A stretch of 64,000 nucleotides of DNA. It comes from Limnochordaceae bacterium. Lineage in GTDB: Bacteria; Bacillota; Limnochordia; Limnochordales; Geochordaceae. The DNA lies in assembly GCA_014896295.1 (NCBI GenBank), contig JADBKR010000005.1, forward strand, positions 248,001 through 312,000, read 5' to 3'. Below are positions 46,652-57,217 of the stretch, one piece after another (position 1 is the stretch's first letter; every line of letters begins with the position of its first letter). Under the pieces are notes generated by a model. The model was not told the origin of the DNA. It did not search any database and saw nothing but the letters and a program-made list of their open reading frames with translations. The position numbers were made by a program, and so were the translations under genes.

Positions 46652-48535
46652 TCACGAGCCCTTCCCCGTCGTCGACCCCGGGTTTTCGACCCGGTAGTCG
46701 GCGTCCACCACTTTCGCCCCGCTCGCATGGCCGTCCGGGCCGGCGCCGGCCGTCGCCCCCGCGCCGTTGGGGCCGGGCTGCGCGGAGCCGGCCGCGTACA
46801 CCGCGGTCGTGACCTCGTGGAGGGCCTTGCTGAGCGCCTCGGTCCGATCCTTGATGAGCTGCACGTCGGAGCCGTCCATCGCCTTGCGCAGCTCCTCCTT
46901 GGCCCGGTCGATGCTCTGCTTGTGGGCGTCGGTCACCTTGGCGCCGAGGTCCTTGAGCATCTTGTCGGTGGCGTACAGGAGATTGTCCGCCTGGTTGCGG
47001 GCCTCGACGAGCTCCTTGCGGCGGCGGTCCTCCTCGGCGTGCTTCTCCGCCTCCTGCACCATGCGCTGGATGTCCTGCTCGGCGAGGCGCGAAGAGCGGA
47101 CGGTGATGGCCTGGGAGCGCCCGGTCCCGAGATCCTTGGCCGACACGTTGACGATGCCGTTGACGTCGATGTCGAACGACACCTCGATCTGGGGGACCCC
47201 GCGCGGCGCCGGCGGGATCCCGGTGAGCTGGAACCGGCCGAGGGTCACGTTGTCCGCCGCCATGGGTCGCTCGCCCTGGAGCACGTGGATGTCCACGACC
47301 GTCTGGTTGTCGGCCGCGGTGGTGAAGACTTGCTTCTTGCTGGTCGGGATCGTCGTATTGCGCGGGATGAGCACCGTCATGACGCCGCCCAGAGTCTCGA
47401 CGCCCAGGGAGAGGGGCGTCACGTCCAGCAGGACGATGTCGCGTACCTCCCCGGCGAGCACGGCGCCCTGGATGGCGGCGCCCACGGCCACCACCTCGTC
47501 AGGGTTGACGCCCTTGGTCGGCTCCTTGCCGAAGATCTCCCGGATCTTGTCCTGCACGGCGGGGATTCGGGTGGATCCGCCGACGAGCAGGATCCGGTCG
47601 ATCTGGGAGGGAGAGAGCTTGGCATCCTCCAGGGCCCGGCGTACCGGCCCGACGGTGGCCTCCACCAGGTCGGCCGTCAACTGGTTGAACAGCGCCCGCG
47701 ACAGCGTCCGCTCGAGGTGGACGGGCCCGTTGGGGCCGGTGGCGATGAACGGCAGGCTGATGGTGGTCTCGAGCAGGCCCGACAGCTCGATCTTGGCCTT
47801 CTCGGCGGCATCCTTGAGCCGCTGCATCGCCATGCGGTCGCCCGAGACGTCGACGCCGCTCTCCTCCTTCAGCTCCTTGACGAGCCAGCGCATGATCCGC
47901 TCGTCGAAGTCGTCCCCGCCGAGGTGGTTGTTGCCGCTGGTCGCCTTCACCTCGAAGACGCCGCCGCCGAGCTCCAGGATGGAGACGTCGAAGGTGCCGC
48001 CGCCCAGGTCGAAGACCAGGACCGTCATGTCCTGCTTCTCCTTGTCGATGCCGTAGGCCAGGGCAGCGGCGGTGGGCTCGTTGATGATCCGCAGGACCTC
48101 CAGGCCGGCGATGGTACCCGCGTCCTTGGTGGCCTGGCGCTGGGCGTCGGTGAAGTAAGCAGGACAGGTGATGACGGCCTTCTTCACCGTTTCACCCAGG
48201 TAGTTTTCGGCCTCCTGCTTGAGCTTCTGCAGGATCATGGCGGAGATCTCTTGCGGCGTGTACGCTTTGTCGTCGATCCGGACCTTGTAGTCCGTGCCCA
48301 TCTTCCGCTTGATGGAGACGACGGTCCGATCCGGGTTGAGGATCGCCTGGCGCTTCGCCGCTTGCCCGACCAGGCGCTGCCCGTCCTTGGTCCAGGCCAC
48401 CGCCGACGGGGTGAGGCGGCTACCCTCCGCGTTGGGGATGACCGTGACCTCGCCGCCTTCCATGACGGCGACCACGGAGTTGGTCGTGCCCAGGTCGATC
48501 CCGATGACCTTCTCACTCACCTTGTTGCTCGCCAT
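46652..48535 (-). CDS. dnaK: Chaperone protein DnaK (Hsp70)
   Basis: 627-residue Hsp70. ATPase-domain signatures: [19 protein letters not shown] (residues 9-27), [19 protein letters not shown] and [13 protein letters not shown]; substrate-binding domain from about residue 380 ([19 protein letters not shown]). The Gram-positive deletion in the ATPase domain is evident, since the loop after the first phosphate motif is short. ATG at 48535 with GGAAGGGAT upstream; it overlaps the 3' end of grpE by about 19-23 bases. Part of the HrcA/CIRCE heat-shock operon. Confidence 0.98.
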   Translation of the reverse strand: MASNKVSEKVIGIDLGTTNSVVAVMEGGEVTVIPNAEGSRLTPSAVAWTKDGQRLVGQAAKRQAILNPDRTVVSIKRKMGTDYKVRIDDKAYTPQEISAMILQKLKQEAENYLGETVKKAVITCPAYFTDAQRQATKDAGTIAGLEVLRIINEPTAAALAYGIDKEKQDMTVLVFDLGGGTFDVSILELGGGVFEVKATSGNNHLGGDDFDERIMRWLVKELKEESGVDVSGDRMAMQRLKDAAEKAKIELSGLLETTISLPFIATGPNGPVHLERTLSRALFNQLTADLVEATVGPVRRALEDAKLSPSQIDRILLVGGSTRIPAVQDKIREIFGKEPTKGVNPDEVVAVGAAIQGAVLAGEVRDIVLLDVTPLSLGVETLGGVMTVLIPRNTTIPTSKKQVFTTAADNQTVVDIHVLQGERPMAADNVTLGRFQLTGIPPAPRGVPQIEVSFDIDVNGIVNVSAKDLGTGRSQAITVRSSRLAEQDIQRMVQEAEKHAEEDRRRKELVEARNQADNLLYATDKMLKDLGAKVTDAHKQSIDRAKEELRKAMDGSDVQLIKDRTEALSKALHEVTTAVYAAGSAQPGPNGAGATAGAGPDGHASGAKVVDADYRVENPGSTTGKGS

Positions 48536-49380
48536 GCTCGATCCCTTCCGTCCCAGCGTCGCTTTCCGCTGCCGGCTGCGTCTCGTCGTCCGCGGCATCC
48601 TCTGTCGGGCGCAGCGACACCCACTCGTACCATCGCGGGCCGCAGGACCCGGCCCGTCCGGGTCAGGACGAAGCCTCGCACCAGCTCTTCCACCACCCGG
48701 CCGTCCTGGGCCGGGTCGGTCACCTCCACCGTCCCGATGGCCTGGTGCACCGCCGGGTCGAAAGGTTCGCCCAGGGCGGCTACCGCCCGAATCCCTACCG
48801 TGTCCAGCGCGGCCATGAGTTCCTGATGCACCATTCTAATCCCGACGCCCACCTGCGACCACCGGGCATCGGCCGGGATGGCCGTCATCGCGCGCTCCAG
48901 ATCGTCGAGGACGGTCAGGAGCGGGCGCGCCATGCGCTCGACCGCGTCGTCCACGGCCCGCTCCACGTCGCTGCGGCTGCGGCGGCGATAGTTGTCGAAA
49001 TCGGCCCGCAGCCTCAGGAGCTGGTCCTCCAGGCTGGCGATACGGCTGGCCGCCTCTTCGAGCTGCTTGGATGGATCGGGGGAGGTGAGCGCCCCGTCGG
49101 CCGACGGCGCTGCACCTTCTCTTTGCGCCTGTGGCTGCTCCCGTTCCTCTCCGGTTGGTGGTAAGCCCCCGGCCTCCCGATCGCCGGGCGCGCCACCCTG
49201 CCCGGCGGGCTCGTGCTTGCCGTCGGGCTCCTGTCGCCCAGCGGGCGGCTGCTGGTCGGGGCCTACTCGGGCATCGGCCGCCTCGTTGGGTTTACGCTTC
49301 GGATCGTGGGATGCATCGGGCTGCAGCACCCACACCCCCTTCACGAAGACGGCCTGCACGCAAGGCAGGCCGCACGACAT
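48517..49380 (-). CDS. grpE: Nucleotide exchange factor GrpE (tail probably frameshifted)
   Basis: Exchange factor for DnaK. A long Pro/Gln/Glu-rich N-terminal segment, a coiled-coil ([20 protein letters not shown]), and the GrpE core with [27 protein letters not shown] and VLRPAMVRV. After that the frame continues as Arg/Gly-rich sequence, while the frame one base later reads [18 protein letters not shown] and ends at 48513, an acidic tail with higher third-position GC. A surplus base in the GGG at 48620-48622 would explain this. The start is uncertain: GTG at 49329 (AAGGGGG upstream) is likelier than 49380. Confidence 0.9.
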   Translation of the reverse strand: MSCGLPCVQAVFVKGVWVLQPDASHDPKRKPNEAADARVGPDQQPPAGRQEPDGKHEPAGQGGAPGDREAGGLPPTGEEREQPQAQREGAAPSADGALTSPDPSKQLEEAASRIASLEDQLLRLRADFDNYRRRSRSDVERAVDDAVERMARPLLTVLDDLERAMTAIPADARWSQVGVGIRMVHQELMAALDTVGIRAVAALGEPFDPAVHQAIGTVEVTDPAQDGRVVEELVRGFVLTRTGRVLRPAMVRVGVAAPDRGCRGRRDAAGSGKRRWDGRDRAWRATR

Positions 49381-49436
49381 AGGACCGGTCCTCGCCCGCT
49401 CCTGCGGGCGTCGCTTCGCCTGGGTCTACCGGTGTG

Positions 49437-50468
49437 TCAGGTTTGATCGGGCAGTAAGGTCATCGCCTCCGTCAGCACGCGGCTCACGCTCTCCACCGCC
49501 GCGAGCGCCCGCCGGTAGTCCATGCGGGTCGGCCCGATGAGCCCTATGACGCCCATCGGCCGGTCGCCCCTCCCGTACGGGGCCATGACGACGCTGCACC
49601 GCTGCAATTCGGGCACCGGCTGCTCGTGGCCGATGGTCACCTCCAGCCCGGCCACGTCGCCGTCCATCAACAGCGCCATCAACGTGTCAGGATCCTGGAG
49701 CCGGTCCAGCACCTGCCGGGCGACCTCCACGTCCTTGAACTCGGGCTGCTCCAGGAAGAAGGGCACGCCCTCGACGTAGACCTGCTCCGCCCCCCGGTTT
49801 TCGGTGAACAGGTCCAGCAGGGGCTCCACCACCAGGTCGCGCCAGCGAGGGTCCGGCACCTCGTCGCTCACCTGTTCGAGGAGCGTGCGGGTGAACGCCT
49901 CCGCCGAGACCCCGTGGAGCAACCGCGACAGGGTCGTCGACATCCGCTCCAGCGCCTCGGCTCGCTCCTCGGCGTCGGCCCACCGCAGCAGCCGGTTGTA
50001 CACGAAGCCGGGGTCGGCGACGACCACCAGCAGCACGTGCTCCGGGTCCACGGGGGTGTAGCGCACGTGCCGGAGCACCAGCCGGCGCAGCGAGGGCCGC
50101 AAGACGAGCGTGGAGTAGCGCACCCGCCGGCTCAAAGCGCGCCCGGCGCGGGTGATGAGCGTTTCGGGATCCCTGGCCCCGAGCAGCTCCTCGTGCCACG
50201 CCTGCGGCGGCTCGGCAGGCAACTCCTCCCGGGGTATCAGCACCTCGACATAGTAGCGGTACCCCAGGTCGGACGGGATGCGGCCGGCCGATGCATGCGG
50301 CTGCTCCAGGTAGCCCTGCTCCTCGAGGTCGGCCATCTCGTTGCGAATGGTCGCAGGACTCACGCCGGGCAGGTACTTGCGCGCGACCGTACGGGAGCCG
50401 ACCGGCTCCGCCGTCTGGATATAGTCGTCGGTGATGGCCCGCAGGATCCGCTGCTTCCTATCCTCCAT
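49437..50468 (-). CDS. hrcA: Heat-inducible transcription repressor HrcA
   Basis: Repressor of chaperone genes that binds CIRCE and needs GroEL for folding. 343 residues. The N-terminal winged helix has RKQRILRAITDDYIQTAEPV and VSPATIRNEMADLEEQGYLE, followed by the GRIPSDLGYRYYV motif; the GAF-like and insertion domains follow, ending with the conserved PMGVIGLIGPTRMDYRRA. ATG at 50468 is the natural start. The gene is autoregulated: a perfect CIRCE lies 21 bases upstream, just after the start point of its promoter. Confidence 0.97.
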   Translation of the reverse strand: MEDRKQRILRAITDDYIQTAEPVGSRTVARKYLPGVSPATIRNEMADLEEQGYLEQPHASAGRIPSDLGYRYYVEVLIPREELPAEPPQAWHEELLGARDPETLITRAGRALSRRVRYSTLVLRPSLRRLVLRHVRYTPVDPEHVLLVVVADPGFVYNRLLRWADAEERAEALERMSTTLSRLLHGVSAEAFTRTLLEQVSDEVPDPRWRDLVVEPLLDLFTENRGAEQVYVEGVPFFLEQPEFKDVEVARQVLDRLQDPDTLMALLMDGDVAGLEVTIGHEQPVPELQRCSVVMAPYGRGDRPMGVIGLIGPTRMDYRRALAAVESVSRVLTEAMTLLPDQT

Positions 50469-50488
50469 CGTCGCCCCAAAACCACCTG

Positions 50489-50515
50489 TTAGCACTCTAC
50501 TCGGGAGAGTGCTAA
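50489..50515 (-). promoter_or_regulatory. CIRCE operator
   Basis: Exact consensus: TTAGCACTC, 9 bases, GAGTGCTAA. It lies immediately downstream of the hrcA promoter and would silence hrcA-grpE-dnaK-dnaJ when HrcA is active. Confidence 0.98.
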
Positions 50516-50524
50516 CCTGCATTG

Positions 50525-50553
50525 AGATTAGCAAGCCAAGGGCGTGGTGTCAA
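50525..50553 (-). promoter_or_regulatory. Sigma-A promoter of the hrcA operon
   Basis: Minus strand: TTGACA (50553-50548), exact 17-base spacer, TAATCT (50530-50525). The expected start point falls at about 50518, next to CIRCE. Confidence 0.9.
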
Positions 50554-50687
50554 GCAAAGCGGCCGCCGGTGCCACGCGGCCATCCAGCGACTTCCAAAGG
50601 AGGTTCCTACTTCCCTCCGGCATATCCATACCCCGGCTTGCGAGATCCCTTTGATGGCGAGTCGAGCTCTGGGGGGATGCAAAGGTC

Positions 50688-51176
50688 ATGAGAGAAGCGC
50701 ACGGCAAGCCGCTCGCTCCGTGGGCCCTGGCCTCGGCCGTGGCCGTGGTCGGGATCGTCCTGGCCCTGGCCGGGCCGGGAGCAGGGACCGCCCTCGCCGA
50801 GCCGCGGACGGTGGCCAGCGCCCATTTCTCGGCCATGGGATTCGGGGTCGACCTGGAGCGGGAGCACTCCGGCGCCAGCTCCTGGCTCGTGGGGATCGCC
50901 CTCGATCCCGTAGGGCTGTACGCAGGGGTGCGCCAGTATACCGTCTCGGCCCCGGTGCACCGGCCGTTTTACGGGGCGTACATCGGCGCGCAGGCCCGCT
51001 CGGATCCGGCGCGCCTCGAGGAGTTCGAGCCGGGGCTATGGGTGAGCGGCGGCTACGAGATCCGGTTCGACCGCCGCGTGCGGGGCACCGGTGAACTGGG
51101 ATTCGGGCTGGTCAGCACCGGCGGCAGGATCAGCTCCGACGTCTTCATCGGGCTCGCCCTGGGCTTCTCCCTGTAG
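50688..51176 (+). CDS. Exported small beta-barrel-like protein (unknown)
   Basis: 162 residues. A signal peptide (residues 10-36, WALASAVAVVGIVLALAGPG ending ALAEP) precedes about eight short amphipathic beta strands ([77 protein letters not shown]) and a hydrophobic terminal strand, as in small outer-membrane barrels. ATG with AAAGGTC upstream. It is divergent from hrcA and convergent with hemW, whose frame runs 141 bases into it on the other strand. No family recognised. Confidence 0.72.
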   Translation: MREAHGKPLAPWALASAVAVVGIVLALAGPGAGTALAEPRTVASAHFSAMGFGVDLEREHSGASSWLVGIALDPVGLYAGVRQYTVSAPVHRPFYGAYIGAQARSDPARLEEFEPGLWVSGGYEIRFDRRVRGTGELGFGLVSTGGRISSDVFIGLALGFSL

Positions 51177-52439
51177 GAGCGGCTCTGCCTCACCGGGCAG
51201 CGGACGGGCCGACGCCGTGATGGCGACCGCCACGGCGTCGGCCACCAGGAACCCCCGATCGGTCAGGCGCACGGTGCGCCCGTCTCGCCGGATGAGCCCG
51301 CCGGCCTCCAGCCGATCCCACACCCGGGCGTCGTAGGCTTCTTCCAGCGGGTACCCCAGCTCCCGGGCGAACCGCTCCCGGTCGACGCCCTCGGCGATGC
51401 GCAAGCCCAGCAAGATCCGCTCGTCCATCCACTGGCGCAGGCTCAGCCGTTCGATGAAGCCGACGGCCGACCCGGCCGTCGCGCCGCCCGGGCGCACGGC
51501 CCGTACGTAGGCGGCCGGAGCGCGCACGGAGGCGAAGCGGAAGCCGGCCCAAAACGAGTGCGCCCCTGGCCCCAGGCCCAGGTAGGTCTGGTGGCGCCAG
51601 TAGCCGAGGTTGTGCTTCGACTCCTCGCCGGGCCGCGCGAAGTTGGACACCTCGTAGCGTTCGAGGCCCGCGCCGGCCAGCGTCGAGACCACCAGCTCGA
51701 CCATGCGCACCTGGGTCTCCTCGTCGGCCATGGGCAGTTCTCCCCGCCGCCATGCTTCGAAGAACGGGGTCGATGCCTCGAGCGTGAGCACGTAGGCCGA
51801 CACGTGGCGGGCCCCGAGCTCCCCCACCAAGCGGTCGAGGGTGCGGCGCAAGGACTCGGCCGTCTGGCCCGGGATGGCCACCATCACGTCCAGGTTGAAC
51901 CGGGCGAAGCCGGCCCGCCGGATCATGGCCACGCTGCGCACGGCCTGCTCGGCCGTGTGGATCCGCCCGAGCCGCCGCAGCTCCTCCGGCTGCAGGCTCT
52001 GGACCCCCACGCTCACCCGGTCGATGCCCGCCTCCCGCAGCGCTTCGAGCTTCTCCAGGGTCAGAGTGCCGGGGTTGGCTTCGATGGTCGCCTCCTCGAG
52101 ATCGGAAAGGGGCAGGCGCTCGCGCAAGCCGACGACGAGCCTGCGTAGCTGTGCCGGCCGCAGCACCGTGGGCGTGCCGCCGCCGACGAACAGGGTGCGA
52201 AAACCCCCGCGGCCGCCCTCCAGAAGAGCCGCCCACTGCTCGGCCTCCTGCAGGATGGCCTCGACCATCTCGTCGAGCTGCCCCGGATCCGAGAAGGCGT
52301 ACGAGTTGAAGTCGCAATAGGGGCACTTGGCCACGCAGTAAGGAACGTGCACGTACAGCCCGCGCGGCCACCGGCGCCGGGACGACAGGCTCTCGACCAG
52401 CGAACGCACGAGGGGGTGCAGGCGCAGCGGCTCACTCAA
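51036..52439 (-). CDS. hemW: Radical-SAM heme chaperone HemW (3' end doubtful)
   Basis: HemW inserts heme into respiratory enzymes and is often misnamed oxygen-independent coproporphyrinogen oxidase. The cluster motif is [14 protein letters not shown] (Cys-x3-Cys-x2-Cys, near residue 34), followed by [30 protein letters not shown] and the late GLGPGAHSF. The family-typical end ([18 protein letters not shown]) is followed by about 55 extra residues overlapping the convergent beta-barrel gene, with much lower third-position GC. A frameshift shortly before a TGA near 51190 would give a natural end. TTG start overlaps the lepA stop by 8 bases. Confidence 0.92.
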   Translation of the reverse strand: MSEPLRLHPLVRSLVESLSSRRRWPRGLYVHVPYCVAKCPYCDFNSYAFSDPGQLDEMVEAILQEAEQWAALLEGGRGGFRTLFVGGGTPTVLRPAQLRRLVVGLRERLPLSDLEEATIEANPGTLTLEKLEALREAGIDRVSVGVQSLQPEELRRLGRIHTAEQAVRSVAMIRRAGFARFNLDVMVAIPGQTAESLRRTLDRLVGELGARHVSAYVLTLEASTPFFEAWRRGELPMADEETQVRMVELVVSTLAGAGLERYEVSNFARPGEESKHNLGYWRHQTYLGLGPGAHSFWAGFRFASVRAPAAYVRAVRPGGATAGSAVGFIERLSLRQWMDERILLGLRIAEGVDRERFARELGYPLEEAYDARVWDRLEAGGLIRRDGRTVRLTDRGFLVADAVAVAITASARPLPGEAEPLLQGEAQGEPDEDVGADPAAGADQPESQFTGAPHAAVEPDLVAAAHP

Positions 52440-54228
52440 TGCGCAGCACCGCCATGAACGCCTCCTGCGGCACGTCCACCATCCCCAGCTGCTTCATCCG
52501 TTTCTTGCCCTCTTTTTGCTTCTCGAGGAGCTTGCGCTTGCGGGTCACGTCGCCCCCGTAGCACTTGGCCAGCACGTCCTTGCGAAGGGCCCGCAGCGTC
52601 TCCCGGGCTATCACGCGGCTTCCGATGGCGGCCTGGATGGGCACGTCGAAAAGCTGGCGAGGGATGAGCTCCCGCAGCTTCTCCACCAGCTGGCGCCCCC
52701 GCTGGTACGCCCGCTCGCGGTGCAGGATGCACGACAGCGCGTCCACGGGGCGCCCGTTGAGCAGGATGTCCAGCTTCACCAGGTCGCCCTCGCGGTGGCC
52801 CACGTACCGGTAGTCGAGGGAGGCGTACCCCCGGGTGAGCGACTTGAGCCGATCGTAGAAGTCCATCAGGATCTCCGCGAGCGGCAGGTCGTACGTGAGG
52901 ACCGACCGGCTGGGCACCGGGTACTCCAGGTTGAGAAACTGCCCCCTCCGGTCCCGGCACAGGTCCATGACCGGGCCCACGTAGTCGGCCGGCGTCAGGA
53001 TCGTGGCTCGCACGTACGGCTCCTCGATCGCCTCGATCCGCCCCGGATCCGGCATGTCCGCCGGGTTGTCGACGGTCACGGCCTCCCCCGAGCGCAGCCT
53101 TACCCGGTAGGCCACGCTCGGCGCCGTGGTCACCAGATTGAGGTGAAACTCCCGCTCCAGGCGCTCTTGCACGATCTCCATGTGCAGAAGGCCCAGGAAC
53201 CCGCACCGGAAGCCGGGCCCCAGCGCCGCCGACGTCTCGGGTTCGAACTGGAGGGAGGCGTCGTTGAGCTGGAGCTTTTCCAGGGCTTCCCGGAGCTTCG
53301 GGAACTCCTCGCTGTCCACCGGATACAGCCCCGAGAAGACCATGGGCAAGGGCGGGCGATAGCCGGGAAGCGCTTCGGTGGCCGGCCGGTCGACCCGGGT
53401 GATGGTGTCGCCGACCCGGGCGTCCCGGATGTTCTTGATACCGGCCGTGAGCGCTCCCACCTGGCCGGCGGCGAGCTCTGAGACGGGGACGAGCTGCGGC
53501 CGGAAGACGAACAGGTTTTCCACGTCGTGCTCCGCGCCGGTGCTCATCAGCCGGATCCGGTCGCCGACCGAGACCGATCCGTCCATGACCCGCACGTAGG
53601 CCACGACCCCGCGGTAGGAGTCGAAGTGGGAGTCGAAGATGAGCGCCCTGAGCGGCCTGTCGACGTCTCCCCTGGGAGCGGGAATGCGCTTCACGATGGC
53701 ATCCAACACCTGGTCCACGTGTAAGCCCGTCTTGGCCGAGATGCGGATCGCCTGGCCCGCCTCGAGCCCCAGGACCTCCTGGATCTCGCGGGCGACCCGG
53801 TCGGGGTCGGCGTTGGGCAGGTCGATCTTGTTGATGACCGGAATGATTTCGAGGTCGTGCTCCAGCGCCATGAGGAAGTTGGCCATGGTCTGCGCCTCGA
53901 CGCCCTGGCTCGCGTCCACCACCAGGAGCGCGCCCTCGCACGCGGCGAGGCTGCGAGAGACCTCGTAGGAGAAGTCGACGTGGCCGGGCGTGTCGATGAG
54001 GTTGAGGAGATACGGCGCTTCTCCGGCGGGAGTGTACTCCATCGTCACCGCGGTGAGCTTGATGGTGATGCCGCGCTCCCGCTCCAGGTCCATTTGATCC
54101 AGGACCTGGTCCACCATCTCCCGCGAGCTGAGGGTGCCCGTGCGCTCCAGCAGCCGGTCGGCCAGGGTAGACTTGCCGTGGTCGACGTGGGCAATGATAC
54201 AGAAGTTGCGGATGCGCGATGGATCCAC
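52432..54228 (-). CDS. lepA: Elongation factor 4 (LepA)
   Basis: Translational GTPase that acts on stalled or assembling ribosomes. 598 residues. G motifs: [17 protein letters not shown] (G1, residues 10-26), [16 protein letters not shown] (G3), [15 protein letters not shown] (G4) and [11 protein letters not shown] (G5). The C-terminal LepA-specific domain ([35 protein letters not shown]) is complete. GTG at 54228 gives the normal length; the longer frame enters the promoter and murJ. It is coupled to hemW as in Bacillus. Confidence 0.97.
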   Translation of the reverse strand: MDPSRIRNFCIIAHVDHGKSTLADRLLERTGTLSSREMVDQVLDQMDLERERGITIKLTAVTMEYTPAGEAPYLLNLIDTPGHVDFSYEVSRSLAACEGALLVVDASQGVEAQTMANFLMALEHDLEIIPVINKIDLPNADPDRVAREIQEVLGLEAGQAIRISAKTGLHVDQVLDAIVKRIPAPRGDVDRPLRALIFDSHFDSYRGVVAYVRVMDGSVSVGDRIRLMSTGAEHDVENLFVFRPQLVPVSELAAGQVGALTAGIKNIRDARVGDTITRVDRPATEALPGYRPPLPMVFSGLYPVDSEEFPKLREALEKLQLNDASLQFEPETSAALGPGFRCGFLGLLHMEIVQERLEREFHLNLVTTAPSVAYRVRLRSGEAVTVDNPADMPDPGRIEAIEEPYVRATILTPADYVGPVMDLCRDRRGQFLNLEYPVPSRSVLTYDLPLAEILMDFYDRLKSLTRGYASLDYRYVGHREGDLVKLDILLNGRPVDALSCILHRERAYQRGRQLVEKLRELIPRQLFDVPIQAAIGSRVIARETLRALRKDVLAKCYGGDVTRKRKLLEKQKEGKKRMKQLGMVDVPQEAFMAVLRIE

Positions 54229-54271
54229 GCCCGATGATGCCCCTCCGGCACAAGGTGCCCGACAACGAGTG

Positions 54272-54277
54272 ATTATA
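54272..54277 (-). promoter_or_regulatory. -10 element upstream of lepA
   Basis: Perfect TATAAT on the minus strand (54277-54272), 44 bases from the lepA GTG; no convincing -35 at 16-18 bases. The same bases give TATAGC on the plus strand, just before murJ. Confidence 0.55.
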
Positions 54278-54281
54278 GCAG

Positions 54282-56027
54282 ATGGGCTCCACGGGGCAGG
54301 AAGGCCCCACGTCGCCGCAGAAGCCGCAGAGCGCATCGAAAGGCAGGGAGTCACCTCTGGATCCTACCGGTCACCCCGCGCCCGCCGCCCCAAGGGGCCG
54401 CCTCCTGCGGGACGCGGCGCTCACCATGGGGCTCATCCTGACCAGCCGCCTGCTCGGGTTCGTGCGCGAGCGGGCGGTCGCCGAGGTATTCGGGCGCACC
54501 GTCGAGACGGACGCGTTCAAGGCCGCGTTCAACATCCCGGACCTCATGTACTTCCTGCTGGTGGGCGGCGCCATCACCGCCGCGTTCATCCCGGTCTTCA
54601 CGGGCTATCTCGCCCGAGGCGAGGAAGAGAAGGGCTGGAGGGTCGCCAGCACGTTCCTCAACGGCACCGTGGCCCTTCTCCTCCTGGTGACCGCAGGCGG
54701 CATGATCTGGGCGCCGTCGCTTGCACCGCTGGTGGCGTACGGCTTCACGGGCCACGAGCGGGTGCTGCTGGTGGAGCTCATGCGGTGGATGTTCCCGGCG
54801 GTCTTCTTCACGGCGCTGGCCGGGCTCGGGATGGGCGTCCTCAACAGCTACCGCCATTTCACCGTGCCGCTACTCGGACCCATCCTCTACAACGTGGGCA
54901 TCATCCTGGGCGCTTACGTCCTCGGCCCTCGCATCGGGATCCGGGGCATGGCGGTCGGCACCGTGGCAGGCGCGGTCGCCAACGCGGGCCTGCAGTGGAC
55001 CCTGGTGACGCTGCGCTACCGGCGGTGGCGGCCGGTCTTCGATTTCGCCGACCCCGGCGTACGCCAGCTGTACCGGCTGATGCTGCCGGCGCTCTTCGGG
55101 CTGTCCATCACGCAGCTCTCCCTGATCATCAGCACCAACCTGGCCTCGACGCTGCCGGCCGGCTCGATCACGGCGCTGACCCTCGCCAACCGGGTGATGC
55201 AGTTCCCGCTCGGCATCTTCGCCATGGGGCTCTCCACGGTAGCCTTCCCGACCATGGCCACCCACGTGGCGCTGGGGGAGATAGAGCAGTTCGGCCGTAC
55301 GGTGAGCGCCGCCATGCGGGGCATCCTCTACTTCACCATCCCGTCGGCCGTGGGGCTCGTGATCCTGGCCGAGCCGGTCATACGGCTGCTCTTCCAGGCG
55401 GGGCAGTTCACGGCGGAGGACAGCCGGGCGACGGCGCTCGCCCTGGTCTTCTACGCCGGCGGGCTCGTGTCGCAAAGCGCCATTCAGATCCTGACCCGGG
55501 CCTTTTACTCGTTGCAGGATACCCGTACTCCCGTCGCCATCTCCGCCGGGGCGCTGGGGGTCAACACGGCGCTCAGCCTGGTCTTCCTGCATGCCACCCG
55601 GATGGGCCACGCCGGGCTGGCCCTGGCCTTCACCTTGACGAGCGTGGCCAACTGGGCCGTCTACCTGCTGCTGCTCGGGCGCAAGACGGCGGGCATGGTC
55701 TGGGCATCCCTCGGGGACTTCCTCGCCCGGGCAGCCGCCGCCAGCGTCCCCATGGCCTGGGCGGCCTGGACAGCGGCAGCATGGGCCACCGGGCGCTACG
55801 GCATGGAGACCTTCCAGGGGCGGGCCCTGGTCGTGGGAGCCGGGGTGGGGGCCGGGGCGGCGGTCTACGCGGCGGCCAGCTGGCTCGTGGGACTGCGGGA
55901 GGCTCGCCAGGTGGGCCAGGCCGCGGGGCGGGCCGCGGCGGCGGCCGCGGCCCGGCTTCGCACGGGCCTGGGGTGGCTGCGCCAGGCGGTGCGCCGGCTG
56001 CCGGGCACGGGCGGCGCCCGGCCGTAG
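54282..56027 (+). CDS. murJ: Lipid II flippase MurJ
   Basis: Polytopic MOP-superfamily transporter flipping lipid II for peptidoglycan synthesis; 581 residues with about 14 hydrophobic helices. Typical motifs: [20 protein letters not shown] (about residues 49-68), [40 protein letters not shown] and [19 protein letters not shown]. The Ala/Arg-rich C-terminal tail is unusually long. The ATG at 54282 has no ribosome site and lies only five bases from the -10-like TATAGC, so the message may be leaderless or start at the ATG at 54426. Divergent from lepA. Confidence 0.95.
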   Translation: MGSTGQEGPTSPQKPQSASKGRESPLDPTGHPAPAAPRGRLLRDAALTMGLILTSRLLGFVRERAVAEVFGRTVETDAFKAAFNIPDLMYFLLVGGAITAAFIPVFTGYLARGEEEKGWRVASTFLNGTVALLLLVTAGGMIWAPSLAPLVAYGFTGHERVLLVELMRWMFPAVFFTALAGLGMGVLNSYRHFTVPLLGPILYNVGIILGAYVLGPRIGIRGMAVGTVAGAVANAGLQWTLVTLRYRRWRPVFDFADPGVRQLYRLMLPALFGLSITQLSLIISTNLASTLPAGSITALTLANRVMQFPLGIFAMGLSTVAFPTMATHVALGEIEQFGRTVSAAMRGILYFTIPSAVGLVILAEPVIRLLFQAGQFTAEDSRATALALVFYAGGLVSQSAIQILTRAFYSLQDTRTPVAISAGALGVNTALSLVFLHATRMGHAGLALAFTLTSVANWAVYLLLLGRKTAGMVWASLGDFLARAAAASVPMAWAAWTAAAWATGRYGMETFQGRALVVGAGVGAGAAVYAAASWLVGLREARQVGQAAGRAAAAAAARLRTGLGWLRQAVRRLPGTGGARP

Positions 56028-56039
56028 CACGCGAGGGCC

Positions 56040-57170
56040 TCAGCTCCAGGCGCTGCGGGGAAAGGGGCTCTTGAGGAGCAGCGCGGCGATGCCCTGGGCC
56101 AGCAGCAGGGCCGATCGCCGCGCGGCCGCCTCCTGGCTGCGGTACGAGCCGACCTCGATGAGCAGGGCTCCGGGGTGCACCTGCTGGTTGTAGTAACGTC
56201 CGGGCCGGAGGATGAGCCGGCGCAGCAGCCCCGGAAAGCGGGAGTCGAGTTCGGCGGCAAGGGCCCGGGCGACGGCCAGGTTGCTCTTCTCCTCGGCCCC
56301 GTCGCGGCCCGTGCCCACCACCAGCGCGAGCTGGGCGACCGACTCACCGTCGACGGAGGTCTCGAGATCGCCGCCCTCCTGCGGAGCGTCCCGGTGCAGG
56401 TCGATGAGGAGCCGGAGCGACGGGTAACGCTCCACCAGCGCCCTGGCCGTCTCCATGGATCGCACGTAGGCGAGGTCGTGGCTGGGATAGTCGTGGATGG
56501 TCGTGATGTGCACCGCCGGGATGCCCAGTGCGTTGAGGGCGTCGACCAGCGCTTTCCCGACGCGGACGACCCCCGTGTCGGTCGTACCGAACCGGTGGTA
56601 CTCCAGCGGGTCGGACGGGTGAAAGTCAGGCGTGCGGTACATCTCCGACGTATGGGTGTGATAGACGGCCACCCACACCGCCGCACGGGCAGGGCCGGAA
56701 GGGCGAGGGCGCGCAGGCGGATCCGGCGGCTTTTCCGGGGGACGGGGCCGCTGCAGCGACGGGGGAGGCGCCAGGGCGGGCCGGCCCGGCGAGCCGTCCT
56801 CTGACCCGCGGTCGGAGGGGACAGGCGCAGGCGAAGGGCGTGACGGCGATGGCCCCGGCTCTCCGGCACGGGCGGCCGTGGGAGCGGCCGGCCAGGCCAC
56901 CTCGGTGGCCCGGGCGACCACCCAGGCGCCGAAGCGCTGCAGCAGCGCCATGCGCTCTACGGGCGGGGCAGGGGTCTGCCCGTTGCGGGATGCCGGTGCG
57001 GCGGAGCCCGCCGGCATCCCGGGAACGCCCGGAGGCACGAGCCAGCCCGGCGGGGGCATGATGGTGGGCCCGAGGGCGAACCCCAGTGCGGCGGAAGCCG
57101 TGACGGCGAGCACCCGCAAGCCTGTCCGGGCGGAAACGACGAAAAACGCTCCGCGACGCGAAAACAACAA
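56040..57170 (-). CDS. spoIIP: Stage II sporulation protein P
   Basis: Septal amidase/endopeptidase for membrane engulfment. 376 residues: an N-terminal membrane helix (about 17-37), a long Pro/Ala-rich linker (about 50-165), and the amidase domain with VAVYHTHTSEMY (zinc His), VGKALVDALNALGI, LLIDLHRDAPQ (zinc-site and catalytic region) and YYNQQVHPGALLIEVGSY. The linker is longer and more Pro-rich than in Bacillus. It is followed by a convergent murJ and preceded by an unknown gene on the same strand. Confidence 0.94.
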   Translation of the reverse strand: MLFSRRGAFFVVSARTGLRVLAVTASAALGFALGPTIMPPPGWLVPPGVPGMPAGSAAPASRNGQTPAPPVERMALLQRFGAWVVARATEVAWPAAPTAARAGEPGPSPSRPSPAPVPSDRGSEDGSPGRPALAPPPSLQRPRPPEKPPDPPARPRPSGPARAAVWVAVYHTHTSEMYRTPDFHPSDPLEYHRFGTTDTGVVRVGKALVDALNALGIPAVHITTIHDYPSHDLAYVRSMETARALVERYPSLRLLIDLHRDAPQEGGDLETSVDGESVAQLALVVGTGRDGAEEKSNLAVARALAAELDSRFPGLLRRLILRPGRYYNQQVHPGALLIEVGSYRSQEAAARRSALLLAQGIAALLLKSPFPRSAWS

Positions 57171-57217
57171 AGACGGTCCCCTCCCGGGTACCCATGGCTA
57201 TGCCGGGAGGGACGGTC

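Noticed and set aside
46727-48826. Plus-strand open frame of 699 codons opposite dnaK
   Set aside because: Mirror of DnaK codons; no start-site signal and no family features.
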